Below are positions 1-9,708 of a stretch of 16,156 nt of DNA, one piece after another. A program made the translations under genes and the position numbers. Position 1 is the first letter of the stretch, and every line of letters begins with the position of its first letter. This DNA is from Planctomicrobium piriforme. GTDB lineage: Bacteria; Planctomycetota; Planctomycetia; Planctomycetales; Planctomycetaceae. Where the stretch lies: contig NZ_FOQD01000032.1 of the NCBI RefSeq assembly GCF_900113665.1, positions 1 to 16,156 on the forward strand, given 5' to 3'. A model generated the notes under the pieces. The model ran no database searches, was not told the DNA's origin, and saw nothing but the letters and a program-made list of their open reading frames with translations.

Positions 1-287
<287 letters not shown>

Positions 288-3200
288 ATGTTGAGAACGT
301 CTGCACGGCGCCTGTCTCAGGCGCGGTTTTCTGAAGCGATTTGCCAGTTCTTCCGCAGTTGTCGCAGCCGTCGTTCCATTCGACGCCGAAGTCACAGCGG
401 CTTCAAAAACTCGACGGGGCTGATGTGTCAGCAGCTCGAATCGCGGCTGTTGATGACGATCGATTTCACGTTCGTCTATGCCGGCGGCAACACGATCGGC
501 TTCAACGATCCGGTGAATGGATCAACATACCGGAGCCAGCTGGAGTCCTGTGCCGATACTCTGGGAACGTGGTTTGAGACGGATACGACCATCAAGATCC
601 GCGTGACCAGCGAATCTGATCCCTCAGGCAACTGGCTGGCGAGTGCCTCGCCGATTGATACGAGCGTGGTGCATACCCAAGGGTTCAACAACGGGGGCAT
701 CCCGTGGATCAAGGCGACCGGGGGCGGGGATGCCAACGGGACCGGGAACGACGCCAATATCGAAGTGAACTTCGCGAACTCGTTCGCAACAGGGCTCGGA
801 GTCGGTGCGGGTCAGGAAGACCTGGTGGCGACCTACATGCACGAACTGATGCATGCGATCGGCTTCGTGTCGAACGTCACTCAGGGGGGCGGATCCTACT
901 TCGATACGAGCACGCAGTGGAGCCTGTATGACAAGTATCTGAGCGATGCGAACGGGACGCCGATCATCAATCAGACCACCTTTGTCCTCAACAAGACTTT
1001 GTGGAATACGGTGAAGGTCGGCGGAACGAGCCCGAGCACTGGACTGTTTTTCAATGGACCGAATGCCAGGGCCGCCAATGGCAATCAGCCTGTGGCTCTG
1101 TATTCACCGGCGGTCTGGGCACAGGGTTCCAGCGACGGTTCACATGTTCGGGACAACAGCGGCTCGATCAACGTGGATGACTATTTGATGGTGGCCAACG
1201 GCGTCTCAGGTCGCGTCAACGGCCGCGTCCTGAATCCCGTCGAGTTCGCGATGATGAAAGATGCCGGCTTGAACATGGTTCAGCCCGGTCTCGATCTTGT
1301 GCAGACCGATGGGAGTACCATCGTCACCGAGTCAGGTGGAACGGATACCTTCTCCGTCAGACTGAAAACGCGGCCGCTGGCCAATGTCATTGTGAATGTG
1401 GGGAACTCGAATGCCGGCGAAGTTTCGCTGGACAAGCTGCAGCTGACGTTCACGCCGGATAACTGGAATGTTCCCCAGATCGTGACTGCGACAGGCGTCG
1501 CAGATCATCAGATCGATCCCGACGCGGCTGTCGGCATTGATCTGACATTCGCGCAGCGGGACGATACCTACAAGTTCGCCGGAACAGCAGCGTTCACTGC
1601 AACAAACGTGAACGCGGACTTTCCGGTTCCTGCTCGTACCTATGTCGTCACGACGCTGCTCGATCAACCGCTCAACGGAGCAGGGGATACGGACGGCCTG
1701 TTGAGTTTAAGGGAAGCATTGGCCGCGGCGAACGCAAACTCTGCTTTTGGCGATGCCCTGCCTGGCTCCCCTGATTTCGCGGATTCGATCACCTTTGCTC
1801 CGGAACTGGGGGGCGGCACGATTTCTCTGGGAGGAGTGCTGTCCATCACGGACGATCTCACGATCACGGGTCCGGGAGCCGGCAGCCAGACGATTGACGG
1901 CCAGAATCTCTATCAGATCTTCAACATCGCCCTAACCGATTTCACGGGTCAGGTGAATATCAGCGGGTTGACTTTGACCAATGGAAACAACTCGATGGGC
2001 GGCGCGGTTTTCAGTTTGGGAGCTGACCTCGCACTGTCCGGAATGAGTTTCCAGTCAAACCATGCCAGCTATCAGGGTGGCGCCGTCTTTCAGATGACCG
2101 GAGCACTCTCGGTGACGGACAGTGTTTTCAACGGCAATACGGCCGATGACGGCGGCGGAGCCATTCACGCCGACGGGGGGCCGTTGCTGGAAATTCATCG
2201 GTCCACATTCACCGGCAATACCGCGAAGTACGGAGGGGCCATCGACTCGTTTGCGAATGAGCTCATCCTGCAGGACAGCACTCTCAGCGGGAACTTCGCT
2301 TCCAGCCTGGGGGGCGCGATGATTCTCGACAATTCCAGCGCGAAGATTTCGAACAGCACGCTGGTTTTGAACTCCGCCGGCGGAAACGGCGGCGCGATCT
2401 ATAATGAGCGCGGCGAACTCGTGCTGCGTAACACCACGGTCGTCGGCAATCGCGCGAATGCAGACAACATCCCCGGCGGAAACGGCGGAGGCGTCTGGAC
2501 GTTCAATGCGACAGATACCAGTACGGCAATTTACAACAGCATCGTCGCCGGCAATTACACAGGGCTGACGCTCAATGCCAATCAGACGATGGGCAGCGCA
2601 GATGAGTTCAAGGGCAAAGCTCTCGTCGCGATGTCGAGTCACAACATCATCGGGACGACATCGTCCGCAGGCGGACTGACGAACGGAACCAATGGCAACC
2701 TCCTGGCAGTCAACTGGACGACTGTCGTCGCCAATCTGCTTGTGTCTGGAATCAAGGCGCCGGACCTGAAAAACAACGGCGGCCCAACGAAAACGGTCGC
2801 CTTGATCGCGAACAGCCCGGCACTCAATGCAGGGAACGCGAACGAGGCCGTCGATGCGAGCGGCAACGCTTTGGCCAGCGATCAACGGGGAACAGGCTTC
2901 CTGAGAAGCTCGGGCAGCACGATCGACATCGGAGCGTTCGAGACGCAGGTCAATGTTGCGCCAGTGATTGCCAGCTTTGACGGCAACGTCGCGTTCGCAG
3001 GGCCTGCTGTTGTGCTCGATGCCGATGCCACCGTCAGCGATAGCGATTCACTCGATTTCAGCGCAGGCAAGCTGACTGTTTCGCTGACGGCGAATGGACA
3101 GGGGAGCGACGTGCTGGCGATTCGCAACCAGGGAACAGGCACAGGCCAGATCGGCGTTTCCGACAGCAACGTCACGTTTGCGGGAGTCGTGATTGGCACA

Positions 3201-3872
3201 TTCACTGGCGGAAAGAACAAAGTCGGACTGAGCATCACGTTCAATGCGAATGCGACGCCATCGGCAGTTCAGGCTCTGCTGCGGAATATCACATTCATCA
3301 ATTCGACGGCGACCCGTTCGACGGTCACTCGGACGGTTCGAGTGATTGTGACCGACGGCGATGGGGGAACGAGCGTTGCCGTGACGAAATCAATCACGGT
3401 CGCGGCCCCGAATGATCCACCCGTGGTGGGCGCTTTTGCCGGCGGCGTGAATTATTCACCAGGCGGCAACGCCGTCGCTCTTGATGACGATGCGACGGTC
3501 AATGACGCTGATTCGGCCAATTTCGATTCCGGCACGCTGACGATCTCACTCACAGCGAATGGTCAGAGCACCGATGTTCTCGCCATCCGCAATGATGGAA
3601 CAGGCGCCGGGCAGATCGGCGTTTCCGGAGGGAACGTCAGCTTTGGCGGCGTCACGATCGGGACATTCACCGGCGGGACCAGCAAGGTGGGACTCAAGAT
3701 CACCTTCAACGCAAGCTCGACGCCGGTGGCGATTCAGGCTCTCCTGAGGGCGATCACGTTCAAGAGTACGCTGGCGAATCCCGTGACCACCGCCAGAACA
3801 GTGCGGGCAATCCTGACCGATGGCGATGGCGGAACCAGCGCGGCGGTGACGAAAGCGATCAATATTGTGTGA
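288..3872 (+). CDS. Secreted metalloprotease-like / parallel beta-helix / cadherin-like repeat protein
   Basis: Large predicted extracellular protein, 1194 residues from the ATG at 288. An in-frame ATG at 201 would add 29 residues; neither start has a good Shine-Dalgarno, and 288 is preferred because it leaves a leader of typical length. Domains in order: basic leader 1-49; LEPR-xLL-like motif LESRLLM 50-56; zinc-protease-like domain to about 330 with HELMHAIGF (H185, E186, H189), a conserved-looking SHVRD (H286) and a Met-turn-like DDYLMV; Calx-beta-like segment about 333-446; right-handed beta-helix about 449-825 with the LSLREAL entry motif and repeated GGA(I/V) turns; choice-of-anchor Q-like segment about 826-886 (NNGGPTKT to DIGAFE); then two tandem repeats of about 153 residues at 889-1194. 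The HExxHxxGF motif and later LM plus 'xPxEfAMmKDaG' block recall a family of bacterial secreted metalloproteases. Position 195, where metzincins carry the third zinc ligand, is Ser, so H286 may replace it (inference). Activity and substrate are unknown. Confidence 0.85.
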   Translation: MLRTSARRLSQARFSEAICQFFRSCRSRRSIRRRSHSGFKNSTGLMCQQLESRLLMTIDFTFVYAGGNTIGFNDPVNGSTYRSQLESCADTLGTWFETDTTIKIRVTSESDPSGNWLASASPIDTSVVHTQGFNNGGIPWIKATGGGDANGTGNDANIEVNFANSFATGLGVGAGQEDLVATYMHELMHAIGFVSNVTQGGGSYFDTSTQWSLYDKYLSDANGTPIINQTTFVLNKTLWNTVKVGGTSPSTGLFFNGPNARAANGNQPVALYSPAVWAQGSSDGSHVRDNSGSINVDDYLMVANGVSGRVNGRVLNPVEFAMMKDAGLNMVQPGLDLVQTDGSTIVTESGGTDTFSVRLKTRPLANVIVNVGNSNAGEVSLDKLQLTFTPDNWNVPQIVTATGVADHQIDPDAAVGIDLTFAQRDDTYKFAGTAAFTATNVNADFPVPARTYVVTTLLDQPLNGAGDTDGLLSLREALAAANANSAFGDALPGSPDFADSITFAPELGGGTISLGGVLSITDDLTITGPGAGSQTIDGQNLYQIFNIALTDFTGQVNISGLTLTNGNNSMGGAVFSLGADLALSGMSFQSNHASYQGGAVFQMTGALSVTDSVFNGNTADDGGGAIHADGGPLLEIHRSTFTGNTAKYGGAIDSFANELILQDSTLSGNFASSLGGAMILDNSSAKISNSTLVLNSAGGNGGAIYNERGELVLRNTTVVGNRANADNIPGGNGGGVWTFNATDTSTAIYNSIVAGNYTGLTLNANQTMGSADEFKGKALVAMSSHNIIGTTSSAGGLTNGTNGNLLAVNWTTVVANLLVSGIKAPDLKNNGGPTKTVALIANSPALNAGNANEAVDASGNALASDQRGTGFLRSSGSTIDIGAFETQVNVAPVIASFDGNVAFAGPAVVLDADATVSDSDSLDFSAGKLTVSLTANGQGSDVLAIRNQGTGTGQIGVSDSNVTFAGVVIGTFTGGKNKVGLSITFNANATPSAVQALLRNITFINSTATRSTVTRTVRVIVTDGDGGTSVAVTKSITVAAPNDPPVVGAFAGGVNYSPGGNAVALDDDATVNDADSANFDSGTLTISLTANGQSTDVLAIRNDGTGAGQIGVSGGNVSFGGVTIGTFTGGTSKVGLKITFNASSTPVAIQALLRAITFKSTLANPVTTARTVRAILTDGDGGTSAAVTKAINIV
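2952..3869 (+). repeat. Two tandem ~153-residue cadherin-like repeats (coding)
   Basis: Two in-frame copies, at about 2952-3410 and 3411-3869. Shared landmarks are (A/P)PV(I/V), an acidic 'DxDATVxDxDSxxF' block, SDVLAIRN, a G-rich IGTFTGG turn, ALLRxITF, and the closing TDGDGGTS-AVTK. The gene stops immediately after the second copy. The same module closes the three following genes (copy numbers 3, 1, 1). The acidic blocks are compatible with calcium binding, as in cadherin-like domains, but this is not demonstrated. Confidence 0.85.
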
Positions 3873-3893
3873 GTCCAGTGTCCAGTGACGAAT

Positions 3894-3934
3894 GTCCAGA
3901 GCCAGATGGGACGGAAGAGCTGAGTGACGAGTGT
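3894..3934 (+). repeat. 41-nt intergenic repeat, left copy (inverted relative to 7297-7337)
   Basis: Aligns without gaps to the reverse complement of 7297-7337, with 35 of 41 positions identical by eye. The last 15 bases (3920-3934, CTGAGTGACGAGTGT) match perfectly. It sits in the 201-nt gap (3873-4073) between the metalloprotease and GH44 genes. The rest of the gap holds short GTCCAGT-type direct repeats and no recognisable terminator. Confidence 0.7.
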
Positions 3935-4058
3935 GTTTGATTGAACGGCATCTTTCGTGTTCTGGCTGAATGCTGATCGCTGACCGCTTTAAGCTCTACG
4001 GGCATTGACTTGTTGCCAAACCCGATGACAATCGCGGATGCCGCAAGGCGGGCGCCGC

Positions 4059-4064
4059 AGGAGG
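4059..4064 (+). promoter_or_regulatory. Shine-Dalgarno site deciding the GH44 start
   Basis: A perfect AGGAGG ends 9 nt before the ATG at 4074. It favours 4074 over the in-frame ATG at 4038, which would add 12 residues and has no comparable site. Confidence 0.8.
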
Positions 4065-4073
4065 TCTCCGGGG

Positions 4074-7000
4074 ATGTGGAAACAGGCTTTGCAGCGATGG
4101 GTGATCAATTCCAATCGAAAGCGTGCGAGGCAGCGGGCGCGACCGGTCAGCGTCGGCGAATGGCTTGAGGTTCGCAGGCTGCTGACGGTGACGATTTCTG
4201 TCGATGCGCTCGCCAATCAGCATCTCATCGATCCCCGAATCTACGGGGTCGCATTCGCCGATGCAGCGGAACTGGCGGCGCTCAACGTGACGTTCAACCG
4301 CTACGGCGGCAACACCTCCAGTACCTATAACTGGCAGCAGAACGCCCACAACACCGCGGCCGACTGGTATTACCAGAGCGTGCCTGACGGTCCGCATGTG
4401 CCGGGCCAGTACATCGACGACTTCATCGACAGCACCCGACAAGGGGGCGCTGAACCATCGATCACGATCCCCATGCTCGACTGGGTCGCCAAGCTCGGCC
4501 CGGACAATGTGAATGGCAGCAAGCTGGCCAGCTATTCGATTCAGAAGTACGGGCAGCAGACCGGGGCCGACTGGCAATGGTATCCCGATGCCGGCAACGG
4601 GATTTCCTCCGCGACGGGACGTCTCATCACCGGCAATGATCCGAATGACGCGTATGTTCCTTCCTACGCGACTGCCGGCGATGCGCCAGGCAATCCGCCG
4701 ACCGGGACCGTCTATCAACAGCAATTCGTGCAGCATCTGCTGGCTCACGCCGGAGGCGCGCCCCACTACTACACGCTCGACAACGAGCCGAGCATCTGGC
4801 ACGCCACGCATCCCGATGTCCACCCGCAAGGGGCGTCGATGGATGAAGTGCTGGCAAAGATTGAAGACTACGCCAGCATGATCAAGTCGGTCGATCCGAC
4901 GGCGCAGGTGCTGGGCCCGGAGGAATGGGGCTGGAGCGGCTATTTCTACAGCGGAAAGGACCAGCAGTATTTCGCCCAGACTGGCGATTACTCGCACATG
5001 CCGCCGGACAAGCAGGCGCATGGCGGCATGGACTATCTCCCCTGGCTGCTCGATCAACTGCGGCAAAAAGATCAGCAAACCGGGCAGCGGCTGCTCGATG
5101 CGTTCACCGTCCACTACTACCCCCAGAGCGGCGAGTTCAGCAACGACATTTCGCCCGCGATGCAGCAGTTGCGAAATCAGTCGACTCGGGCATTGTGGGA
5201 TCCCACCTACACTGACCCGAGCTGGATCAATGATGAGGTGCAGTTGATCCCCCGTCTGCAGGGCTGGGTCGATCAGTATTACCCCGGCACCGAAGTTGGT
5301 TTGACGGAATACAACTGGGGCGCGGAAGCGTACATGAACGGGGCGACCACCCAGGCCGATGTGCTGGGGATTTTTGGTCGAGAAGGTCTAGATCTGGCCA
5401 ACAGGTGGGCGACGCCGGACCCGTCGACGCCGACGTTCAAAGCCATGCAGATGTATACCAACTATGACGGACTGGGTTCGGGGTTTGGCGACACCAGCGT
5501 CGCTGTCACCGTCCCCAATCCGGACGAGGTTTCGGCCTTTGCAGCGCGTCGCAGCAGCGACGGGTCTCTGACGCTGATGGTCATCAACAAGAGTTCGACG
5601 GCGAACACGTTTGCTCTCGACCTGAGCGGATTTCAATCGTCCGGATCTTCGCAGACGTGGCAATTGAGCGCCGCCAATCCGAATCAGGCGAATGCAGGTT
5701 CGATTCAGCATCTCGCTGACACGAGTTTGTCGCAGCTTGCCAGCGGCGTCACATTGCCGCAGCAGTCGATTACGATGTTCGTGCTCCAGGCCGGCGGGTC
5801 CGGGGCGGGAAATTTTGGATCCGCCGTCAGCTACATTGAAAATGCAGCGCCGAAAATCATCTCGACGACGGCCACCGTTACCAACAGCGGCGGGACCAGT
5901 TTTGGCACAGGGCGGCTGACCGCCAGCCTGATTGCGAATGCCGAAACGAGCGACCGGCTTGGCATTCGCAACGTCGGAACCGGAGCCGGGCAGATTGGCG
6001 TGACTGGCAACACGATCACCTATGGCGGGACGCCGATCGCCACATTCAGCGGCGGAACCAACAAGGTCGGGCTGACAATCGTCTTCAATGGGAGTTCCTC
6101 GGCCGCGGCGGCGCAAGCGCTGTTGCGAAATCTGACGTTTAGCAGTTCGTCGGAGAACCCATCGACGGCTGCGAGAACCGTGCGGGTCATTCTGACCGAC
6201 GGCAACGGCGGTGCGAGTTCGTCTGTCACCAAGACCATCAATGTGAGCGCGGTGAATGATGCTCCCGTCGTTGCTGGATTCGGGGGCACGACAGCGTTCA
6301 CAGGCAGCGGAGCGACGATCATTGACGGAGATGCGAGCGTTGACGACATCGATTCAGCGAATTTCGAAGGCGGCAACCTGACGGTCTCGCTCATTGCCAA
6401 TGCCCAGGGGAGCGATGTGCTGGCGATTCGTAATCAGGGAACGGGCTCCGGCAAGATTGGCGTCAGCGGCAACAGCGTCACTTACGGCGGGGTCGCGATT
6501 GGAACCTTTTCTGGCGGGACGAATAAAGTCGCGCTGACCATCACGTTGAACCTGAACGCGACGCTGGCCGCCGCTCAGGCGCTGCTGCGAAATATCACAT
6601 TCAACAATACGTCCGCAACTCGATCGACCGCACCGCGGACTGTTCGAGTCATGCTCAACGACGGCGATAACGGCGTCAGCACTGCGGTCGCGAAAACGAT
6701 CACGGTTGCTGCCGGGAACTCTCCGCCAGTGATCGGTGGATTCGGCGGCAGCGCCAGCTATGGGGGCGGTAGCGCGATTTTAGTGGACGACGACGCAACG
6801 GTGACGGACGACGACTCTTCCAACTTCCAGACTGGAAAGCTCGTTATCACCCTGACTCAAAACGGCCAATCGACAGATGTGCTCGGAATCAGAAACGTCG
6901 GTGTTGCAGCCGGTCAAATTGGCTTGAGCGGGAACAACGTCACATACGGCAATATCGTCATCGGCGTCTTCTCAGGCGGCACGAACAAAGTTGGACTGAC

Positions 7001-7171
7001 GATCACCTTCAATGCGAATGCGACGCCGCAAGCGGTGCAGGCACTGCTCAGGAAAATCACATTCCGCAGCACCCTCAGCAACCCGCTGGCGCTCCCGCGA
7101 ACAGTCAGGGCCATTTTGACCGATGGCGACGGCGGCACGAGTCCGGCGGTGACGAAGACGATTGGTGTTGG

Positions 7172-7175
<4 letters not shown>
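4074..7175 (+). CDS. GH44 endo-beta-1,4-glucanase / xyloglucanase with three C-terminal repeats
   Basis: Predicted secreted glycoside hydrolase family 44 enzyme, 1033 residues, hydrolysing internal beta-1,4-glucan links (cellulose, xyloglucan or related chains). The leader is short and basic (1-30) and ends in LEVRRLL (31-37). The catalytic domain follows almost directly. It shows the family signature IYGVAFAD, then NRYGGNTSSTYNWQQN and DWYYQS; LDNEPS carries the expected acid/base Glu (E238) and LTEYNWG the expected nucleophile (E412). A C-terminal beta-sandwich of the GH44 fold ends near SITMFVL (about residue 570). Three cadherin-like repeats follow: about 589-727 (shorter and degenerate), 728-881 and 882-1033. 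No carbohydrate-binding module of a type I recognise is present. The stop TGA (7173-7175) lies inside a heptamer array. Family assignment is confident; exact substrate is not resolvable. Confidence 0.93.
5838..7172 (+). repeat. Three tandem cadherin-like repeats of the GH44 protein (coding)
   Basis: Copies at about 5838-6254, 6255-6716 and 6717-7172. Copies 2 and 3 are full length (about 152-154 residues) and keep the acidic 'DxDA(T/S)VxDxDS' block. Copy 1 is about 139 residues and has NSGGTSF where the others have the acidic DxDS stretch, so it has probably lost that putative metal site while keeping the second half (LGIRN, FSGGTNKVGL, ALLRNLTF). Confidence 0.85.
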
Positions 7176-7240
<65 letters not shown>

Positions 7241-7296
7241 TACGGATGATCATCGAAGACACCGCTCATCACGCCATCCGTTGCATTTCACGCTCA

Positions 7297-7337
7297 ACAC
7301 TCGTCACTCAGCACTCCCCCCCCGTCTGGCACTGGAC
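7297..7337 (-). repeat. 41-nt intergenic repeat, right copy
   Basis: Inverted partner of 3894-3934; six mismatches, no gaps, with a perfect 15-nt core at 7297-7311. Together the two copies flank the GH44 gene. Confidence 0.7.
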
Positions 7338-7427
7338 TCTCGTCCTGGATGATGGATTCCAATCAGACTTTTTCTCTTTCTCTATTTCCCGTATCTCCCC
7401 TGCTTCTGCTAAGCTACATCGGGAGGG

Positions 7428-7441
7428 CTGCGCTAGCGCAG
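7428..7441. promoter_or_regulatory. 14-bp perfect palindrome upstream of the first propeller gene
   Basis: CTGCGCTAGCGCAG is its own reverse complement and ends 15 nt before the ATG at 7457. It could be an operator or a hairpin in the mRNA leader. It is not repeated upstream of the paralogue at 9709, which weakens a shared-regulator reading. Confidence 0.3.
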
Positions 7442-7456
7442 GGTCATGCGCTGTGA

Positions 7457-9595
7457 ATGCGACGCCTTCTGGCTCACAAATCTCGAAAGCGCTCCATGCT
7501 CACGTTTCATCGCTTACTGCGTCTGCGGTCGGGTTTCGCCAGTTATTTTGGAGCCGGGCGATCAAAGTCCCGACGGAGCAGGATGACCAGACGGGCCGCT
7601 TCCGCCGAGCAGTTCGAGCAGCGGGTGTTGCTGTCGGGGACGACACAACTGGCTTCGGTCAACACGGCGGGCGTTGTCGGCGATCAGCCATCCTACAGCC
7701 CGGCCATCAGCGCCGACGGCCGGTTTGTGGCCTTCTATGGTTATGCCACGAATATGGGGGTGGACAATCCAAACCTGTTGGCGCAAATCTACGTCCGTGA
7801 TCTGCAGACAGGCGTGACCACTGTCGCGAGCACAGATTCCAATGGAAATCCACCAGACCATTACGGGGCGCTGTATCCTTCGCTCAGCGGCGATGGCCGC
7901 TATGTGATCTTCGTCAGCAACGCGACCAATCTCGTGCCTGACGACACCAACGGCGTCTCGGACGTGTTCATGAAGGACATGCAGACCGGAATCACTACCC
8001 GGGTCAGCGTGGACAGCGCAGGCAACCAGTCGAATGCCTATTCGGTCCAGGCGACGATCAGTGATGATGGACGGTTTGTGGCGTTCTTCAGTGCAGCCAA
8101 CAATCTGGTCAGCGGAGATGTCAATAACGCAGGCGACATCTTCGTGCATGATCTGGTCACCGGCGAGACGCGCCTGGTGAGCACCGCTTCCGACGGAAGT
8201 GCCGGGAACTTCGAGTCAGTGGAGCCGACGCTCAGCGGCGATGGGCGATTGGTGGCGTTTCGCAGTACCGCGAATAACCTTGTGCCTGGCGATACCAACG
8301 CCGTCCCGGACGTCTTTGTGAAAGACCTGCAAACAGGCGTCACGACCCGCGTCAGCGTCAGTTCCGCAGGTGTCCAATCGAACAATCTCTCGCAGACGCC
8401 AACGCTCAGCGGTGATGGCCGCAGCGTCGTTTTTTACAGCTACAGCGACATTCTGGTCCCTGGCGATACGAATTCCGCAGCCGATATCTTCGTGCGTGAC
8501 CTCGTCACCGGCGAGACGACTCGCGTCAGCGTCAGCAGTACTGGCGAGCAAGGTTTTGGAGGGTCGTATCTTGCTGACATCAGCACGGATGGCCGCTATG
8601 TGTCGTTTCAGAGCGACTCCAGCAACCTGGTGAATGGGGACGTGAACGGGACATCTGACGTGTTCGTGCATGACCGCCAGACCGGAATCACCCAGCGCAT
8701 CAGCGTGATGAACGATGGTCACGGGAATCGCTACGGCTCCCTATTGGCGGCGATCAGCGGCGACGGCCACAGCGTGGTTCATTTCAGCTACGAGCGGGCG
8801 CTCGAGCAAGGTGGCGATAGTTTCCATCGACAGATTTTTGTGTTCACGGAGCATGCTCCGGCGTCGATCGCGCTCTCCAACGCGACAATTCCAGAGAATC
8901 GGCAAGTCGGCGCGACCATTGGCAAGCTCAGCGCGACCGATCCTGATCCTCGCGAACGGCTCACCTTCTCGCTCGTCTCTGGTCCGGGCAGTACCGACAA
9001 CGCCAGCTTCGCCCTCGTCGGCAGCCAGCTCATCACGACGGCCTCGTTCGATTACGAGACTAAGAACAGCTATTCGATCCGAGTGCGCGTCACCGACTCT
9101 GTGGGCTTGACCTACGAGCAGACGTTTGAAATTAGCGTTACCGACGTCAACGAGCGGCCTGTGATTGCAGGGTTTGACACTCCGGTAACCTACCCCGTGG
9201 GACATGCCCCGTTGCTGCTGGACAGCAACGTGACCGTCGCTGACCCGGACTCAGCCGACTTCGCAGGTGGCCGACTCACGGCGAAGCTGACTCAAAATGC
9301 CGAGAGCTCCGACTTGCTGTCGATCAAGACCTTTGGCGGCGTCACCCTCAGCGGCAGCGACGTGCTGGTGGGCGGCATCGTTGTCGGCACCTTCTCGGGC
9401 GGCAGCGGCTGGTCGGCGCTGGCGATTGAACTCAACAGCAACGCCACTCGTGCCCGAGTGCAGACGCTGCTGAGAGCGATTGCCTTCAGCAGTTCCTCCA
9501 GCACGCCGTCCAACCTGCCGCGAACCGTGGAGGTGAAGGTCACTGACGGCGACGGCGGCGTCAGCGCCCCGGTGACGAAGACCATTTCGATTTAG
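7457..9595 (+). CDS. LEPR-xLL-type secreted PD40/TolB-like beta-propeller with cadherin-like domains
   Basis: 712-residue predicted surface or secreted protein without recognised catalytic residues; probably a binding or scaffold protein. A basic leader (1-52) ends in FEQRVLLSG (53-61). Seven repeats of about 46-50 residues then fit a seven-bladed propeller, each with an (I/L)SxDGRxVxF-type strand (the last is DGHSVVH). Most blades continue NLVxxDxNxxxDVFVxD and TTRVSV. The N-terminal strand TTQLASV could close the ring. A cadherin-like domain follows (about residues 470-570, with NATIPENR, LSATDPD and FDYETKNSYSIRVRVTD), then one terminal repeat to the C-terminus (VTKTISI). The start is supported by the paralogue at 9709, which aligns from the same Met and has the same length; the inner Met14 (7496) is also conserved and preceded by GAAAG, so it remains possible. 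The ligand is unknown. Confidence 0.85.
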   Translation: MRRLLAHKSRKRSMLTFHRLLRLRSGFASYFGAGRSKSRRSRMTRRAASAEQFEQRVLLSGTTQLASVNTAGVVGDQPSYSPAISADGRFVAFYGYATNMGVDNPNLLAQIYVRDLQTGVTTVASTDSNGNPPDHYGALYPSLSGDGRYVIFVSNATNLVPDDTNGVSDVFMKDMQTGITTRVSVDSAGNQSNAYSVQATISDDGRFVAFFSAANNLVSGDVNNAGDIFVHDLVTGETRLVSTASDGSAGNFESVEPTLSGDGRLVAFRSTANNLVPGDTNAVPDVFVKDLQTGVTTRVSVSSAGVQSNNLSQTPTLSGDGRSVVFYSYSDILVPGDTNSAADIFVRDLVTGETTRVSVSSTGEQGFGGSYLADISTDGRYVSFQSDSSNLVNGDVNGTSDVFVHDRQTGITQRISVMNDGHGNRYGSLLAAISGDGHSVVHFSYERALEQGGDSFHRQIFVFTEHAPASIALSNATIPENRQVGATIGKLSATDPDPRERLTFSLVSGPGSTDNASFALVGSQLITTASFDYETKNSYSIRVRVTDSVGLTYEQTFEISVTDVNERPVIAGFDTPVTYPVGHAPLLLDSNVTVADPDSADFAGGRLTAKLTQNAESSDLLSIKTFGGVTLSGSDVLVGGIVVGTFSGGSGWSALAIELNSNATRARVQTLLRAIAFSSSSSTPSNLPRTVEVKVTDGDGGVSAPVTKTISI

Positions 9596-9604
9596 CCGCT
9601 GATC
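9208..9604 (+). repeat. Near-identical 397-nt segment, copy 1 (partner 11460-11856)
   Basis: Aligns without gaps to 11460-11856 with about 11 differences by eye. It covers most of the terminal repeat, the stop codon and 9 nt past it (CCGCTGATC), after which similarity ends abruptly. Five or six of the differences cluster around 9367-9388. The propeller part of the two genes is far more diverged. Confidence 0.9.
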
Positions 9605-9708
9605 CCGGTGAAGTGTGGCGAAGTATAGACGCCAAAACTGCATGATAGATTGAATCATATCGCCGCCAGGACGCGACAATGTCCATGACATTTGCTCTAG
9701 TTCCAGCC

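Larger units (their letters stand above)
7241..7456. other. Intergenic region upstream of the first propeller gene
   Basis: A 216-nt stretch with the right copy of the 41-nt repeat (7297-7337), a pyrimidine-rich tract (about 7366-7400) and a 14-bp palindrome (7428-7441). No protein-coding pattern is convincing: the open frame from 7246 is a shadow of the following gene. The promoter of the propeller gene is presumably here, but I cannot place -35/-10 boxes. Confidence 0.4.

Noticed and set aside
2055..2885. 276-codon minus-strand frame antisense to the beta-helix region
   Set aside because: Shadow frame opposite a coherent repeat-containing + strand protein; no recognisable product.
3996..5114. 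372-codon minus-strand frame antisense to the GH44 gene
   Set aside because: Shadow frame of a GC-biased gene; the + strand product has clear GH44 catalytic motifs and a perfect ribosome binding site.
7246..7800. 184-codon + frame overlapping the first propeller gene's start
   Set aside because: Runs through low-complexity intergenic DNA and then out of frame through the conserved leader; no paralogue counterpart upstream of 9709.
9640..9660. ATGAT...ATCAT inverted repeat between the two propeller genes
   Set aside because: Only 5-bp arms, AT-rich, without a T tract; not distinguishable from chance.
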